Assembly (NCBI RefSeq): GCF_009877425.1
Contig: NZ_WXEY01000002.1
Location: 262,960-326,959 of the forward strand
Direction of reading: 5' to 3'
Source: Heliomicrobium undosum
GTDB taxonomy: Bacteria > Bacillota > Desulfitobacteriia > Heliobacteriales > Heliobacteriaceae
Length of the DNA stretch: 64,000 nt
A program made the translations under genes and the position numbers. Positions 7,704 to 16,540 of this stretch are shown here, piece after piece; positions within the stretch are counted from its first letter, which is position 1, and each line of letters begins with the position of its first letter. The notes beneath the pieces were generated by a model. It searched no databases and was not told the DNA's origin. It saw nothing but the letters and a program-made list of their open reading frames with translations.

Positions 7704-8228
7704 ATTTGTACCCGTTGGTTCCTGCTTTCCCTGCTGGCTGCGGCGATCTTTGTCCACCCCGTTGCGGCGCAAGCCGCCCCAGGAACAGGCGAGAAGGAAG
7801 CCCCCTCTTTCGATGAGGTGCCCCTGAGAACGATGGCTCAGTTGGCCATGAACGGATACCGCCTGTCGGCCCCGATGGAGGTCGACGCCTCTGCTTATGA
7901 CGCCTGTGTCCAATGCTGCGGGAAAAGTGACGGCATCACCAAAACAGGACAGAAAGCGATCCCCTGGTATACAGTGGCCGTCGACCCCGATGTGATCCCT
8001 TTGGGGACGAAAATCTATGTGCCCGGTTTTGGTCGGGTCTTTGAGGCCCAGGACATCGGCGGCAAGATCCGGGGGCGGCGCATGGACTTCTTCCTGCCCG
8101 ACCATGAATCGGCCGTCAGTTTCGGCAGACGCCCCGTGCGCGTTTTTCTCCTGGCCGGTCCTGAGGCAAAACTCCCCGGGACTGCGAACGGGACAATGGT
8201 CTGGGCGCCGACGCGCAGCCAGCGCTAG
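7704..8228 (+). CDS. Exported 3D-domain protein (apparent ATT start)
   Basis: The 3D (Asp-Asp-Asp) domain is clear: VDASAYDACVQCCGKSDGIT, WYTVAVDPDVIPLGTKIYV, FEAQDIGGKIRGRRMDFF. The three Asp residues of the MltA/RpfB-type barrel are in place. The frame stays open upstream and encodes a signal peptide (RWFLLSLLAAAIFVHPVAAQA). The only start available before the TGA is ATT at 7704-7706, with AGGAG (7689-7693) ten bases upstream. The GTG at 7818 would remove the signal peptide. 174 residues; predicted cell-wall-active enzyme, for example a lytic transglycosylase-like protein. A one-base frameshift near 7700 is the alternative to the ATT start. Confidence 0.7.
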   Translation: MCTRWFLLSLLAAAIFVHPVAAQAAPGTGEKEAPSFDEVPLRTMAQLAMNGYRLSAPMEVDASAYDACVQCCGKSDGITKTGQKAIPWYTVAVDPDVIPLGTKIYVPGFGRVFEAQDIGGKIRGRRMDFFLPDHESAVSFGRRPVRVFLLAGPEAKLPGTANGTMVWAPTRSQR

Positions 8229-8237
8229 TCTCCCTCT

Positions 8238-8801
8238 CTAATCTCCCTCTTGCGGGAACAGACTTCCGGGCGGCGTGATCCAATGAAAACCCTGCTTGTA
8301 TTGTTCCTGCCAAAGGGCAACGTAGCGGCGGGCGTTCCCCTTGAACCGCTCCACCTCCTCGGATGTCAGGGTCCGTGCCACTTTAGCCGGGCTGCCGACG
8401 ATCAGGCTGTACGGGGGGAACTCTTTGCCCGGCGGCACGAGGGCATGAGCGCCGACGACGGAGTGTTCGCCGATGACGGCGCCGTCGAGGAGAACGGCGC
8501 CCATGCCGATGAGGCAGTGATCACCCACGCGGGCGCTGTGTATGATAGCGCCATGACCGATGGTGACCCAATCGCCGATTTCGGTGGGATGAAAGGCGTC
8601 GGTGTGCAACACCGTGTTATCCTGGATGTTGGAATTCTCTCCGACGATGATCGGCTGGCCCACATCGCCACGGGCAACCACATGAAACCAGAGACTAGCG
8701 CCTTTTTTGACAATGACATCGCCGCCCACGATGGCGCTCGGAGCGATGAAACTGTCCGGGTCGATCTGTGGAACAAGCGAGCCTAGTCGAAAGATGGGCA
8801 T
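8238..8801 (-). CDS. Gamma-type carbonic anhydrase-like hexapeptide-repeat protein
   Basis: 187 residues from the ATG at 8799-8801 (AAAGGAG eight bases upstream). Left-handed beta-helix hexapeptide repeats run from IAPSAIVGGDVIVKKGASLW to AHALV. The three histidines expected for the gamma-CA metal site are present (VLHTD, IGHGAIIH, GDH or IGEH region), as is RGDVGQPIIVGENSNIQDN. A C-terminal helix region (SEEVERFKGNARRYVALWQE) is typical of the YrdA/PaaY subfamily. It may hydrate CO2 or act as a thioesterase-like or acyl carrier protein; activity within this family is variable. Confidence 0.85.
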   Translation of the reverse strand: MPIFRLGSLVPQIDPDSFIAPSAIVGGDVIVKKGASLWFHVVARGDVGQPIIVGENSNIQDNTVLHTDAFHPTEIGDWVTIGHGAIIHSARVGDHCLIGMGAVLLDGAVIGEHSVVGAHALVPPGKEFPPYSLIVGSPAKVARTLTSEEVERFKGNARRYVALWQEQYKQGFHWITPPGSLFPQEGD

Positions 8802-8890
8802 CAGGTTCGACTCCTTTTTCAAAAAGGTCCGTGATTGGATCATTCCCGGCGGTTCCCTCATTATACCGGTCGTTCATAAGGGGATTTTAG

Positions 8891-8942
8891 AAAAAGCCCC
8901 ATCGCCCTCCGGCCCCCCGGACCGTGGACGATGGGGCTTTTT
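8891..8942. terminator. Long bidirectional terminator hairpin
   Basis: A 14-bp perfect stem AAAAAGCCCCATCG (8891-8904) / CGATGGGGCTTTTT (8929-8942), with a partly self-pairing GC-rich loop. It separates the carbonic-anhydrase gene from the upstream minus-strand membrane-protein gene. Confidence 0.8.
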
Positions 8943-8958
8943 CCTTGCCATTCTCAAG

Positions 8959-9183
8959 TCACTTGTTGGTGACCTTCGATTTGGCGCCGGCGAGGAGGAC
9001 ACCGATGAGGACAAAGGGCCAACCCATGTAAAATAGACCTTTATAATGCTGTTTCGCTTCTTTCCACTGACGGTCTACCGTTTTGTCGGCGCGCATCCAG
9101 TACCAAAAGGCGTACCCGAAACCGAGATAGACACCGACGATAGCGATGGCCGTCCAAATAGTATCAAATATGCTGCTGTCCAC
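8959..9183 (-). CDS. Small two-span membrane protein, 74 aa
   Basis: GTG start at 9181-9183 with AGGGGG nine bases upstream. There are two hydrophobic spans, at residues 7-28 (TIWTAIAIVGVYLGFGYAFW) and 51-66 (YMGWPFVLIGVLLAG), joined by a charged loop. The C-terminus is basic. No family is recognised. It lies 17 bases after the cheR stop and is probably co-transcribed with it, ahead of the terminator at 8891-8942. Confidence 0.65.
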   Translation of the reverse strand: MDSSIFDTIWTAIAIVGVYLGFGYAFWYWMRADKTVDRQWKEAKQHYKGLFYMGWPFVLIGVLLAGAKSKVTNK

Positions 9184-9200
9184 GCAAAATGCCCCCTATG

Positions 9201-9986
9201 CTACAGTTTCTGATAGAAGAAGGTGGCCGCCGTGCCAAAGCCCAGTTCCCTTGCCTGAAAAATCTGCTCTGTCGATCCGGTGAAGAGGATGCCCCCCTTG
9301 CGCAGGGCATTGTAAAATCGCTTGTAGAGGAGACTCTTTGTTTCTTCCGTGAAGTAGATGACCACATTGCGGCAGAGGATCAGGTCAAAGCCAGATTCGA
9401 AGTTATCCTTCAGCAGGTTCTGCTGCTGGAACCGGATATGGCGTTTCAGATCATCTCTTACCCTGTGGAAGCCGCTGCCCTGGGGCTCGAAGTATCTGGA
9501 TACCATTTGCGGCGAGACGTTGGCCAGCGATTTGTCTGAATAGATGCCGATCTGGGCTTTGCGGAGCACCTCCGTGTCCAAGTCGCTGGCGAGTACCTTA
9601 TTGCGCATGTCGCAGCGTGATTCCAGCAACGTCATGGCCAGGCTGTAGGGCTCTTCCCCGGTGGAACAGCCAGCCGACCAAACCTTCAAAACGGGGTTCT
9701 CCTTCAGCAGCATGGGTAGGATTTTTGTGGTTAAGATTTCCCACTGGCCGGGGTTGCGTAAAAATTCCGACACATTGATTGTAAGGTGATCGATGAACTT
9801 GCGGTACTGCTCGGCGTCGCGGTCGATCAGGGTGAAATAACTGAGCAGGTCATTGGCGCCTTGCGACCGCGCCAATGTCCGGATTCGTCGTTCCATCTGC
9901 GGGCGCTTGTAATTGGACAGATCCAATCCGCTTTTGGCATGTACCTTTTTGATAAAAATTTCGTATTCATCCCCAACAACGGTCAC
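9201..9986 (-). CDS. cheR: CheR-type protein-glutamate O-methyltransferase
   Basis: 261 residues. The N-terminal helical CheR domain (SGLDLSNYKRPQMERRI, LTINVSEFLRNPGQW) is followed by the SAM-binding Rossmann domain (VWSAGCSTGEEPYSLAM at about 103-119, LASDLDTEVL, FDLILCRNVVIYF). It methylates glutamates of chemoreceptors using S-adenosylmethionine. GTG start with AAGGAGG seven bases upstream. No other chemotaxis gene is in the window, so this is an orphan cheR, as seen in many clostridia. Confidence 0.95.
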   Translation of the reverse strand: MTVVGDEYEIFIKKVHAKSGLDLSNYKRPQMERRIRTLARSQGANDLLSYFTLIDRDAEQYRKFIDHLTINVSEFLRNPGQWEILTTKILPMLLKENPVLKVWSAGCSTGEEPYSLAMTLLESRCDMRNKVLASDLDTEVLRKAQIGIYSDKSLANVSPQMVSRYFEPQGSGFHRVRDDLKRHIRFQQQNLLKDNFESGFDLILCRNVVIYFTEETKSLLYKRFYNALRKGGILFTGSTEQIFQARELGFGTAATFFYQKL

Positions 9987-10026
9987 GGATTTGCCTCCTT
10001 ATGAGAGTATCGTGCAAACCGTCTTA

Positions 10027-12033
10027 TCACTTCGTTATACAACGGGAAGATTCCTGCTTTGTTGTAGATAAAGGGTCTGGGTCATGTATGAGCCATCGCT
10101 TCAACCTAGTCAGTTGGAGGAAAGCATAATACATAAAACGGGGGTTGTGTTTCAGATACCGCTTCCACAGACGCGTGGGCTCCATCAGCAGGCGAAAAAA
10201 CCACTCCATTCCGAGCTGCTGCACCCATGGCGGCGCTTGGCGGAGTGTGCCGGCATGGAAATCAAAAGCGGCGCCTACCCCCACCATCACCGCAGGCAAG
10301 TGTCCTTTGCGACGCGCCATCCAGCGTTCCTGCTTAGGACACCCGAGGCCGACGAATAAAATGCGGGCGCCGGAAGCCGCTAATTCGGGAACATCAGAGA
10401 GATCCTGATCAAGGGTCGGCGAAAAAGGCGGCGAACTGGCATGGGCGATCAGCAACGAAGGGAATCGGCGGCGCATGTTCTCCATCAGGCGCTGAAGCGT
10501 TTCGGGAGAACTGCCGTAAAAGGCGACAGGGATCCGCTCTTGCTCGGCTGCCTGGCAAAGCGCTACGGTAAGATCGGGGCCATAGACCCGGCGCTGTCGG
10601 GAAAGCCCTTCCGCTTTCAGCATCCAGGCGAGTGGCATCCCATCAGGAACGACCAGATCGGCGCCGTGTAAGACATCCCGGTATGCCTTGTCATCAAAGG
10701 CTTCCATGATCATATGGACGGTGGCGGCGCATACATAGCGGGATTCCCCTTTTTCCGCCCAGTCGAGGATCTTCCGGACAGCCGGTTCAGCGTTGATACC
10801 ATCGACGCGAATGCCTAGGATCGATCGCCACGGCGTAGCCAAGATTTTCAGCCTAGCCAGCGCATCCTGATAAATCGCCATCAAGGCGTGGTAATTCTTT
10901 TCTGCAGTAAACCGCTGCCGGTACTCATTATGGGCGGCGCTGCCCATCCGGCGAGCCAGTGCGCTGTCTTCAAGCAGGCGCTTCGTTTTTTCCGCCAGAT
11001 CAGCCGCGTTCTCCGGCTCAACCAGAAATCCGGTAATGCCGTCGGCGACGATGTCAGGCAAATTCCCCAGGCGGGTCGCCACCACCGGCCTCCCGCAGGC
11101 GTAGGCTTCTACAACCGTCCGACCAAAGGTCTCGTGGCAGGTGGAAGGTACGATAACGAGCCGGCTTTTCTTCATCCTCTCCATCACCTGATCCAATGGC
11201 AAGACGCCGGTAAAGATGACGGGCAATCCGCGCGCAGCCTGTTCTAACGCAGTCCGGAGCGGACCGTCGCCGATGACGGTCAACGAGTGGTCGCCGCCGC
11301 GCCAGCCATCGAAATGACGCCAGGCTTCAATCAATATGCCCACGCCTTTTTCTTCCGACAGCCGTCCGACATACAGCGCCCCTTCCCCTTCTGTGATATC
11401 AGCCTCTTCCTGATCGCGTTTATCGACAAAATTCGGTTTCACATAGAGACGATCGGCCGGGATACCGCCGGCGACGAAGATTTGTCGCGAATGCTCTCCC
11501 ATGACGATAAAGGCATCCACTGCCTCGCGCCAGAGGCGGCGACACCGGTGGACCTGCAGCATATGGGCCACTGCAGCGGATGCGAGGAAGGAATGGCGGT
11601 AACAGCGATGGATGACCCCCCTTACAGGCGACTTCCCAAGGCATCGCTCACAGCGTGCTCCCTTGCAGCGCAACACACCGTTGATACAAATAAGACGAAA
11701 GTTACGGAGGTGCTGCACCGTCGCCGCTCCAGCCTGCTGCGCGCCGATATGGATCGCCGGTGAAAAGAGGGGGAAAAAATTATGAACATGGACAATATCT
11801 GCCTTCCAGTCTTGAACGGCCTGCCGCACTTCCTGCACTGCATCTTCGTTCCAGGCAGACCGATAGAAGAGCCGGATCATTTGCCACCAACCATAGCCGT
11901 CGATCTCCCGGTTAGAACGTTCGAGCAACCGGACCTCATGACCGAATCGCCGCAGCAGTTCCACTTCGGCCCGGGTCGACTGATCCTCTCCTCCCGCTTC
12001 ACGGTACTGATTGTGAATGACGAGAATGCGCAT
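10027..12033 (-). CDS. Fused glycosyltransferase: GT4 domain + WecG/TagA/CpsF (GT26) domain
   Basis: 669 residues from the ATG at 12031-12033 (ACGGGGGG upstream). Residues 1-about 385 are a GT4 transferase: MRILVIHNQY, N-domain IVHVHNFFPLFSP, C-domain YVGRLSEEKGVGIL, the EX7E-type site in STCHETFGRTVVEAYACG. After a linker, residues about 395-640 form a GT26 domain: GIRVDGINAEPAVRKIL, GADLVVPDGMPLAWM, RVYGPDLTV, ARILFVGLGCPKQERWM. GT26 enzymes add N-acetylmannosamine-type sugars to lipid-linked intermediates. It is the last gene of the polysaccharide operon and overlaps the previous gene by 35 bases. The two activities are normally separate proteins. Confidence 0.85.
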   Translation of the reverse strand: MRILVIHNQYREAGGEDQSTRAEVELLRRFGHEVRLLERSNREIDGYGWWQMIRLFYRSAWNEDAVQEVRQAVQDWKADIVHVHNFFPLFSPAIHIGAQQAGAATVQHLRNFRLICINGVLRCKGARCERCLGKSPVRGVIHRCYRHSFLASAAVAHMLQVHRCRRLWREAVDAFIVMGEHSRQIFVAGGIPADRLYVKPNFVDKRDQEEADITEGEGALYVGRLSEEKGVGILIEAWRHFDGWRGGDHSLTVIGDGPLRTALEQAARGLPVIFTGVLPLDQVMERMKKSRLVIVPSTCHETFGRTVVEAYACGRPVVATRLGNLPDIVADGITGFLVEPENAADLAEKTKRLLEDSALARRMGSAAHNEYRQRFTAEKNYHALMAIYQDALARLKILATPWRSILGIRVDGINAEPAVRKILDWAEKGESRYVCAATVHMIMEAFDDKAYRDVLHGADLVVPDGMPLAWMLKAEGLSRQRRVYGPDLTVALCQAAEQERIPVAFYGSSPETLQRLMENMRRRFPSLLIAHASSPPFSPTLDQDLSDVPELAASGARILFVGLGCPKQERWMARRKGHLPAVMVGVGAAFDFHAGTLRQAPPWVQQLGMEWFFRLLMEPTRLWKRYLKHNPRFMYYAFLQLTRLKRWLIHDPDPLSTTKQESSRCITK

Positions 12034-13150
12034 TCGTCGATGCCCCCCGTGAACAGAGGATACTCTCGAATGTCCTGTGGAACCGTTTGTGGGAAAAGGA
12101 TTCGATGACGCGCCGGTATCCCTTTTCTCCCATCTGCAACCGTTTCTCAGGATCCTGCAAGAGTTCAATGATGGTATTCGCGATCGCTGGAACATCATCG
12201 GGATCGACGAGCAGTCCTGTCTCACCGTCCACAACAGCCTCCACACTTCCATCTACATTTCCTGCCACTGATGGTAACCGGTGAGCGGCGGCCTCTAGGT
12301 AGACGATGCCGAACCCTTCCCCTTTTGACGGCATAACAAAAATGTCGCAGGCGGCGTAGATTTTCGCCAGTTCCTCATCGGTCACAGCGCCGAGAAAGTG
12401 AACATGCTCCGCCACAGACACCTGCCTGGTCAGATCACCGAGGGGGTCGGCCAGAGGACCATTGCCAACGATGTAATAATGGGTGTCGGGAAAAAGACGC
12501 AGGATCGCCGGCAACGCCATGATCGTCTCCCTTTCTCCCTTATATCGACCAGACAGCCGTGTCACTGTCAGAAGGCGATGCTTCACTGCCGATTGGTTCA
12601 CCTGGAACAGTTGGGGAAACCTTTCCCGGAGATCAAGTGGCTTGTCTGTAGGGAACTCCCGGAGTTCAAAGACGTTTTGCAACAGCGCGAAGCGGGACTC
12701 CGGGATGTCGTAGGCATCGACCATCTTTTCCGTGGTAAATCGGCTGACAGAGACAACCCGATCAACCAGCGCCACCAGCCGGCGAAACAGTGGCGATGGT
12801 CTCTGCCAGACCTCGGTCCCGTGAACAAAGAGCAGGATCTCCGCGTTCGGACAGAGGAGGCGGATCAAGGGATGCAACCAAGCGAAGAGGACATGCTGGA
12901 CAAGGACCGCATCAGGTCGAAAAGACAGCAACGCGCCGGCAAAGCGCAGGAGAAACCGCAATTTATCAGAACGAAATCCCGCGTAGGTTACATGCCCGCC
13001 CAGGTCTGACGAGCAGTTGTCATCCCAGAGGGAGAACACCTGCGCCTGCACACCGTCCATCTCCGAGAGGGAACGGATGATCCGCTGATTGAACCGCTCC
13101 ATACCACCCGTTCGGGAGTAGGCGCATAGGGTGATCATCAGCGCTTTCAC
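11999..13150 (-). CDS. GT4-family glycosyltransferase
   Basis: 383 residues from the GTG at 13148-13150, which overlaps the preceding stop by four bases (GTGA) and has GGGGAGGA nearby. Features: N-terminal LMITLCAYSRTGGMERFNQR (glycine-rich acceptor loop), LLFVHGTEVW, the HRLLTVTRLSGRYKGER start of the nucleotide-sugar domain, and the EX7E motif MPSKGEGFGIVYLEAAA. This is a GT-B fold retaining transferase acting at the membrane face on a growing lipid-linked repeat unit. Sugar specificity is not readable. It sits within the polysaccharide operon. Confidence 0.85.
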   Translation of the reverse strand: MKALMITLCAYSRTGGMERFNQRIIRSLSEMDGVQAQVFSLWDDNCSSDLGGHVTYAGFRSDKLRFLLRFAGALLSFRPDAVLVQHVLFAWLHPLIRLLCPNAEILLFVHGTEVWQRPSPLFRRLVALVDRVVSVSRFTTEKMVDAYDIPESRFALLQNVFELREFPTDKPLDLRERFPQLFQVNQSAVKHRLLTVTRLSGRYKGERETIMALPAILRLFPDTHYYIVGNGPLADPLGDLTRQVSVAEHVHFLGAVTDEELAKIYAACDIFVMPSKGEGFGIVYLEAAAHRLPSVAGNVDGSVEAVVDGETGLLVDPDDVPAIANTIIELLQDPEKRLQMGEKGYRRVIESFSHKRFHRTFESILCSRGASTNAHSRHSQSVP

Positions 13151-13914
13151 AGCCGGTCCTCCCCAGATGTTTCTTCCGTCAGCGGTGTAGCCCTTACCAG
13201 AAGGTTCCGTGTCGGTATCTTCGGAGTCGCCTGCCCATCGGCTAAATAGATTAGGCGGTGCAGGGCAGTCAGGTACATCTCTCGCAATCTGCCCTGCCAT
13301 GTGGCGGCGCTCCATGCAGGCCTCACTTCGATGGATTCCGGAGGGAAACCGGACGCGATCAACAGATCACAGACGCTTTTTTCGGTAAAACCCACCTCAT
13401 GGGTCAAGTCATTGTAGCGGTGGTAGAGCCCTACCACGGAAGCCATGTTCGGTGTCTGAAAAATGACGCTCCCCGAGGGACGCAACCTATGCCGGACGGC
13501 CGTGATAAACCGGCAGAGTTCACTCTTTGGCAGGTGCTCCAACAGGTCGATACACACAATCATCTCCCAGCCCTGTTCCGGACCGGGATAATCAAACACT
13601 TGCAAAGCGTCATGACGGCAGACATGTCTGAGTCCCCGCTGGTGACAGATGTGCACGTTTTCGGACGACAGGTCAAAGGCGTACAGGTTCCGATACCCCT
13701 TGGATTGCAGGTATCTTTGGAATGTGCCTTCTCCGCATCCAATCTCCAGGATGGGGGCTCCTTTGTCTTGGGGAAGCCAACCCTCGACAGTCCTTGCAAA
13801 GGTTTTAAATATGAAAACTTCCGCATTCGGATCCAGCGTCTGTTCCCGCCTGAGCGTGCTGTGGTATTTGGCGATCACCTGTTCCGCCGTCGTCGGCAAG
13901 TGCTCTTTTTGCAA
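13147..13914 (-). CDS. Class I SAM-dependent methyltransferase
   Basis: 255 residues with TTG start at 13912-13914, GGGGGG about 11 bases upstream. Motif I is ILEIGCGEGTFQRYL, acidic motif YAFDLSSENV, motif II-like MIVCIDLLEHLPKSEL, motif III LRPSGSVIFQTPN. It resembles UbiG/Methyltransf_11 enzymes of surface-glycan clusters, which methylate a sugar or terminate a chain. It is six bases after the upstream glycosyltransferase stop and overlaps the downstream one by four bases, indicating translational coupling. Confidence 0.8.
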   Translation of the reverse strand: MQKEHLPTTAEQVIAKYHSTLRREQTLDPNAEVFIFKTFARTVEGWLPQDKGAPILEIGCGEGTFQRYLQSKGYRNLYAFDLSSENVHICHQRGLRHVCRHDALQVFDYPGPEQGWEMIVCIDLLEHLPKSELCRFITAVRHRLRPSGSVIFQTPNMASVVGLYHRYNDLTHEVGFTEKSVCDLLIASGFPPESIEVRPAWSAATWQGRLREMYLTALHRLIYLADGQATPKIPTRNLLVRATPLTEETSGEDRL

Positions 13915-13920
13915 CAGTGT

Positions 13921-15114
13921 TTACCCCCCGTCCCCTTCTCCCTTTCGATGCAATGCAAACTGTAAGGCCGACCAGATTCCTTGCACATTGGCTTCAAGGG
14001 AATAGCCGGCGACAATCCGTCGTGATCGCTCTTCCATAGCGAACCGTCTCGCATCATCGACAAACAACTCGTGGATGCGCGCAGCAAGGGCCTGCCAGTC
14101 ACCGACCGGGTAAACGTAACCGTTCTCCCCCAGCCTCACCAGATCGGGGGCACAGCCCACACCGTCACTGGCGATGATCGGGAGGCCGAGATTCATAGCC
14201 TCGTTCACGACTAGTCCCCATGTTTCGCTGCTTGACGGCAATACGAGACAATCGCCGGCGGCGTATAAGGCCGGCAAATCACTCTGGTTCTTAAAGCCGG
14301 CAAAGCGCACACCTTCGAGCCGCTCACGGTGAACCATCTCCTCGCACTCAGATCGCAGAGGACCGTCCCCGATGACGAGCACCCCATACTGTTCCCGATC
14401 GGGAAGCCTGGAAAAAGCCTGGAGCAGATCACCTAACCGCTTGAGGGGAATCAACTTCCCGCAAAAAACGAGAATCCGTTGCGACGGCGAGAATCCCATT
14501 TGCGCTCGGATCTGTTCTCGCCCCGCCCTTGGATCCGGCAGGGTAAAGAAGCGGTTATCGACACAGTACGGGGTCCAAAACAGTCGCTCCCTAGGAATTC
14601 CATAGGCCTCGTAATAGCCGTATTGGGTTACTCCCACACAGCCAAAGGCGGCGATGTTCCGGTAGAAGGAATACCGGTGCCTGTCGGCGATCCACCGTTT
14701 TACTCCGCTTTTTTGAGGCGGTGTGTCGGCACGGTAGATGACAGGGATGCCGGCCCCGACAGCTGCGTCGAAGGCGTCGAGATATACCTTAAACTCCTTG
14801 CCAAGGAGCAGCAATGCATCGAATCCTCCACGCCGTATGGCCTCCTTTACGTCGGGACAACGGTACCGGAAACGCCAGTTCAGCCACGTCAAAGGCCGGT
14901 TTTTAAGAAAATGGTGGCGATAGCCCGATAACAAGTCCACATCCCATTGAACAGGCATATTAAAGCCCTTGTCAAAAACAGCCTCGGATGCGCCGCCTTT
15001 TGACGCGTAAAAGACCTCCACTTCCAACTGAGGGTGATCATTCAGCGCCCTCCATAGGGGCGCCAGGTATTGAATGGGATGGGAACTGACGATGCAAAGT
15101 CGAATCACGGCCAT
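13921..15114 (-). CDS. GT4-family glycosyltransferase
   Basis: 397 residues. N-domain IRLCIVSSHPIQYLAPLWRAL, central VIYRADTPPQ, C-domain RILVFCGKLIPLKRLGDLLQAF, donor-site motif LPSSSETWGLVVNEAMNLGLPII. The HPIQYLAPLW start is common in GT4 enzymes of exopolysaccharide clusters. ATG at 15112-15114 with AAGGGG; it overlaps the end of the O-antigen-ligase-like gene by 77 bases. Cytoplasmic, peripheral to the membrane. Confidence 0.85.
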   Translation of the reverse strand: MAVIRLCIVSSHPIQYLAPLWRALNDHPQLEVEVFYASKGGASEAVFDKGFNMPVQWDVDLLSGYRHHFLKNRPLTWLNWRFRYRCPDVKEAIRRGGFDALLLLGKEFKVYLDAFDAAVGAGIPVIYRADTPPQKSGVKRWIADRHRYSFYRNIAAFGCVGVTQYGYYEAYGIPRERLFWTPYCVDNRFFTLPDPRAGREQIRAQMGFSPSQRILVFCGKLIPLKRLGDLLQAFSRLPDREQYGVLVIGDGPLRSECEEMVHRERLEGVRFAGFKNQSDLPALYAAGDCLVLPSSSETWGLVVNEAMNLGLPIIASDGVGCAPDLVRLGENGYVYPVGDWQALAARIHELFVDDARRFAMEERSRRIVAGYSLEANVQGIWSALQFALHRKGEGDGG

Positions 15115-16540
15115 CGATACCCCTTATCCGTTCCGAAGCGGCCCCTTCCGTGAAGGGATGGCAGGCGAAACCGCACCAAGCGAGGAAAAACGCGTTGAAA
15201 AAAGTGGGTCCGGCAGTCACGCCAGCCAGAAAGAGACCGATCAACACCGCCGGCAACCAGGAACGATCCTGTCCTAACAGGAGGGCCTTTTTCAGACAGA
15301 GGAAGTAGAAAACCAAAAAAGCGCCTAAACCGGGAACGCCGCCGGCAAATAACAAATGAACGAGAAAATTGTGGCCATCATCGGTTTGCGCGTTTTCTAT
15401 CTCTTGTTCCAGGCTGCCGGATATTTTTGCGCTCAAGACATACAGGCCTGATGTGGGTCCCTCGCCGAAAACAAGGTGTTCTGGCAAGGATTTAATAAAT
15501 ATTTTGGCAGCGTCCTTGCGCGCGCTCAATGAGCCAAGGCTGAAGACTTTGTTTTCCAGGGGATTGTCATAGGCTTCCGCTGAAAAAAAATTGTCATAGG
15601 TCCATCCGCTCAACAGGGTTAACGCCATGTAGACAGGGATGACCAGCATAACGACTCTGCCTCGCAGGGATCCTTTGGTCCACCGGAGGATCAAATAGAT
15701 GGAAAAGGATAGCAGCAAAGAAATCCAAGGGGTTCGGGTCATCGCCAGCGCCAGTGAGAAAAGCAAAAACAGGCCGACAAGGCTGCGCAACCAGATTTGC
15801 TTGGGCCAATCAGTGATCATGAGAGAGATGATCGCCGCGACAAGGAAGTAGCCGTAGGAAAAATGATCGGCAAAAAAGGAATAGGGCCGCATGATTTCAT
15901 TTGCAATATGGGCTCTCCACACATTGCCGGCTTGGATGGAAAAGGAATGAGAGTATTCCGCCCAAGCCAGGTCAATGGGACTTGGCCCGTAAAAAAACTG
16001 GTAGGCGCCGTAGGCGCCGGCGACAACACCGAGGCCTGTGATCATCTTCACAACCTGCTGCGCCGAAGTCCCGGCGGATCGGTAGGCGAAAAATAGCAAT
16101 TGGGGTGGAAGAAAATAGAGAATGACGATAACCGCAAAGGCAGGGCGGTTGAATTCGTGAACGAGAACTCCGGCGATGTAGGTGAACAGGTAAAACAGAA
16201 AGGCTTTGTCTATCCGGTCAAGCTCTCCCCCGGCGATCCGTTCGGCCAACCCCCGCAAGCCCAGCACCAGAGTGGCCCCATGCCCAAAGGCCAAGGGAAG
16301 GTACTGGGCAAAACTGTCAGCAGGGTCGAATAAAAAAATCATTCGTTTCAATGTCTCAACGAAGACGAACATGACCAGGTATACAGGAAGCGCCGACCCA
16401 ATGGGGCGAGTCAAAGCAACCCACAGCGCCACCAACGGCAGCACAGAGACGACGATGGCGCCCCCCCAACCGCTGGCAACAAATCCTGTCAATATGAGGC
16501 TGGCGAATAGGGTTGGCAGAAAGAGCCGGTAGTTGTTCAT
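15038..16540 (-). CDS. O-antigen ligase/polymerase-like membrane protein
   Basis: 500 residues from the ATG at 16538-16540, which overlaps the flippase stop by four bases (ATGA). Many hydrophobic spans run from residue 5 to the C-terminus. The Wzy_C/O-antigen ligase region is visible: MRPYSFFADHFSYGYFLVA, LALAMTRTPWISLLLSFSIY, then a large extracytoplasmic loop with DDGHNFLVHLLFAGGVPGL, the usual H-x-x-x-x-x-L region. It should polymerise or transfer the repeat unit on the outer face. The frame stays open upstream, but that part is a shadow of the flippase. Confidence 0.8.
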   Translation of the reverse strand: MNNYRLFLPTLFASLILTGFVASGWGGAIVVSVLPLVALWVALTRPIGSALPVYLVMFVFVETLKRMIFLFDPADSFAQYLPLAFGHGATLVLGLRGLAERIAGGELDRIDKAFLFYLFTYIAGVLVHEFNRPAFAVIVILYFLPPQLLFFAYRSAGTSAQQVVKMITGLGVVAGAYGAYQFFYGPSPIDLAWAEYSHSFSIQAGNVWRAHIANEIMRPYSFFADHFSYGYFLVAAIISLMITDWPKQIWLRSLVGLFLLFSLALAMTRTPWISLLLSFSIYLILRWTKGSLRGRVVMLVIPVYMALTLLSGWTYDNFFSAEAYDNPLENKVFSLGSLSARKDAAKIFIKSLPEHLVFGEGPTSGLYVLSAKISGSLEQEIENAQTDDGHNFLVHLLFAGGVPGLGAFLVFYFLCLKKALLLGQDRSWLPAVLIGLFLAGVTAGPTFFNAFFLAWCGFACHPFTEGAASERIRGIDGRDSTLHRQFPSHSIPGAPMEGAE

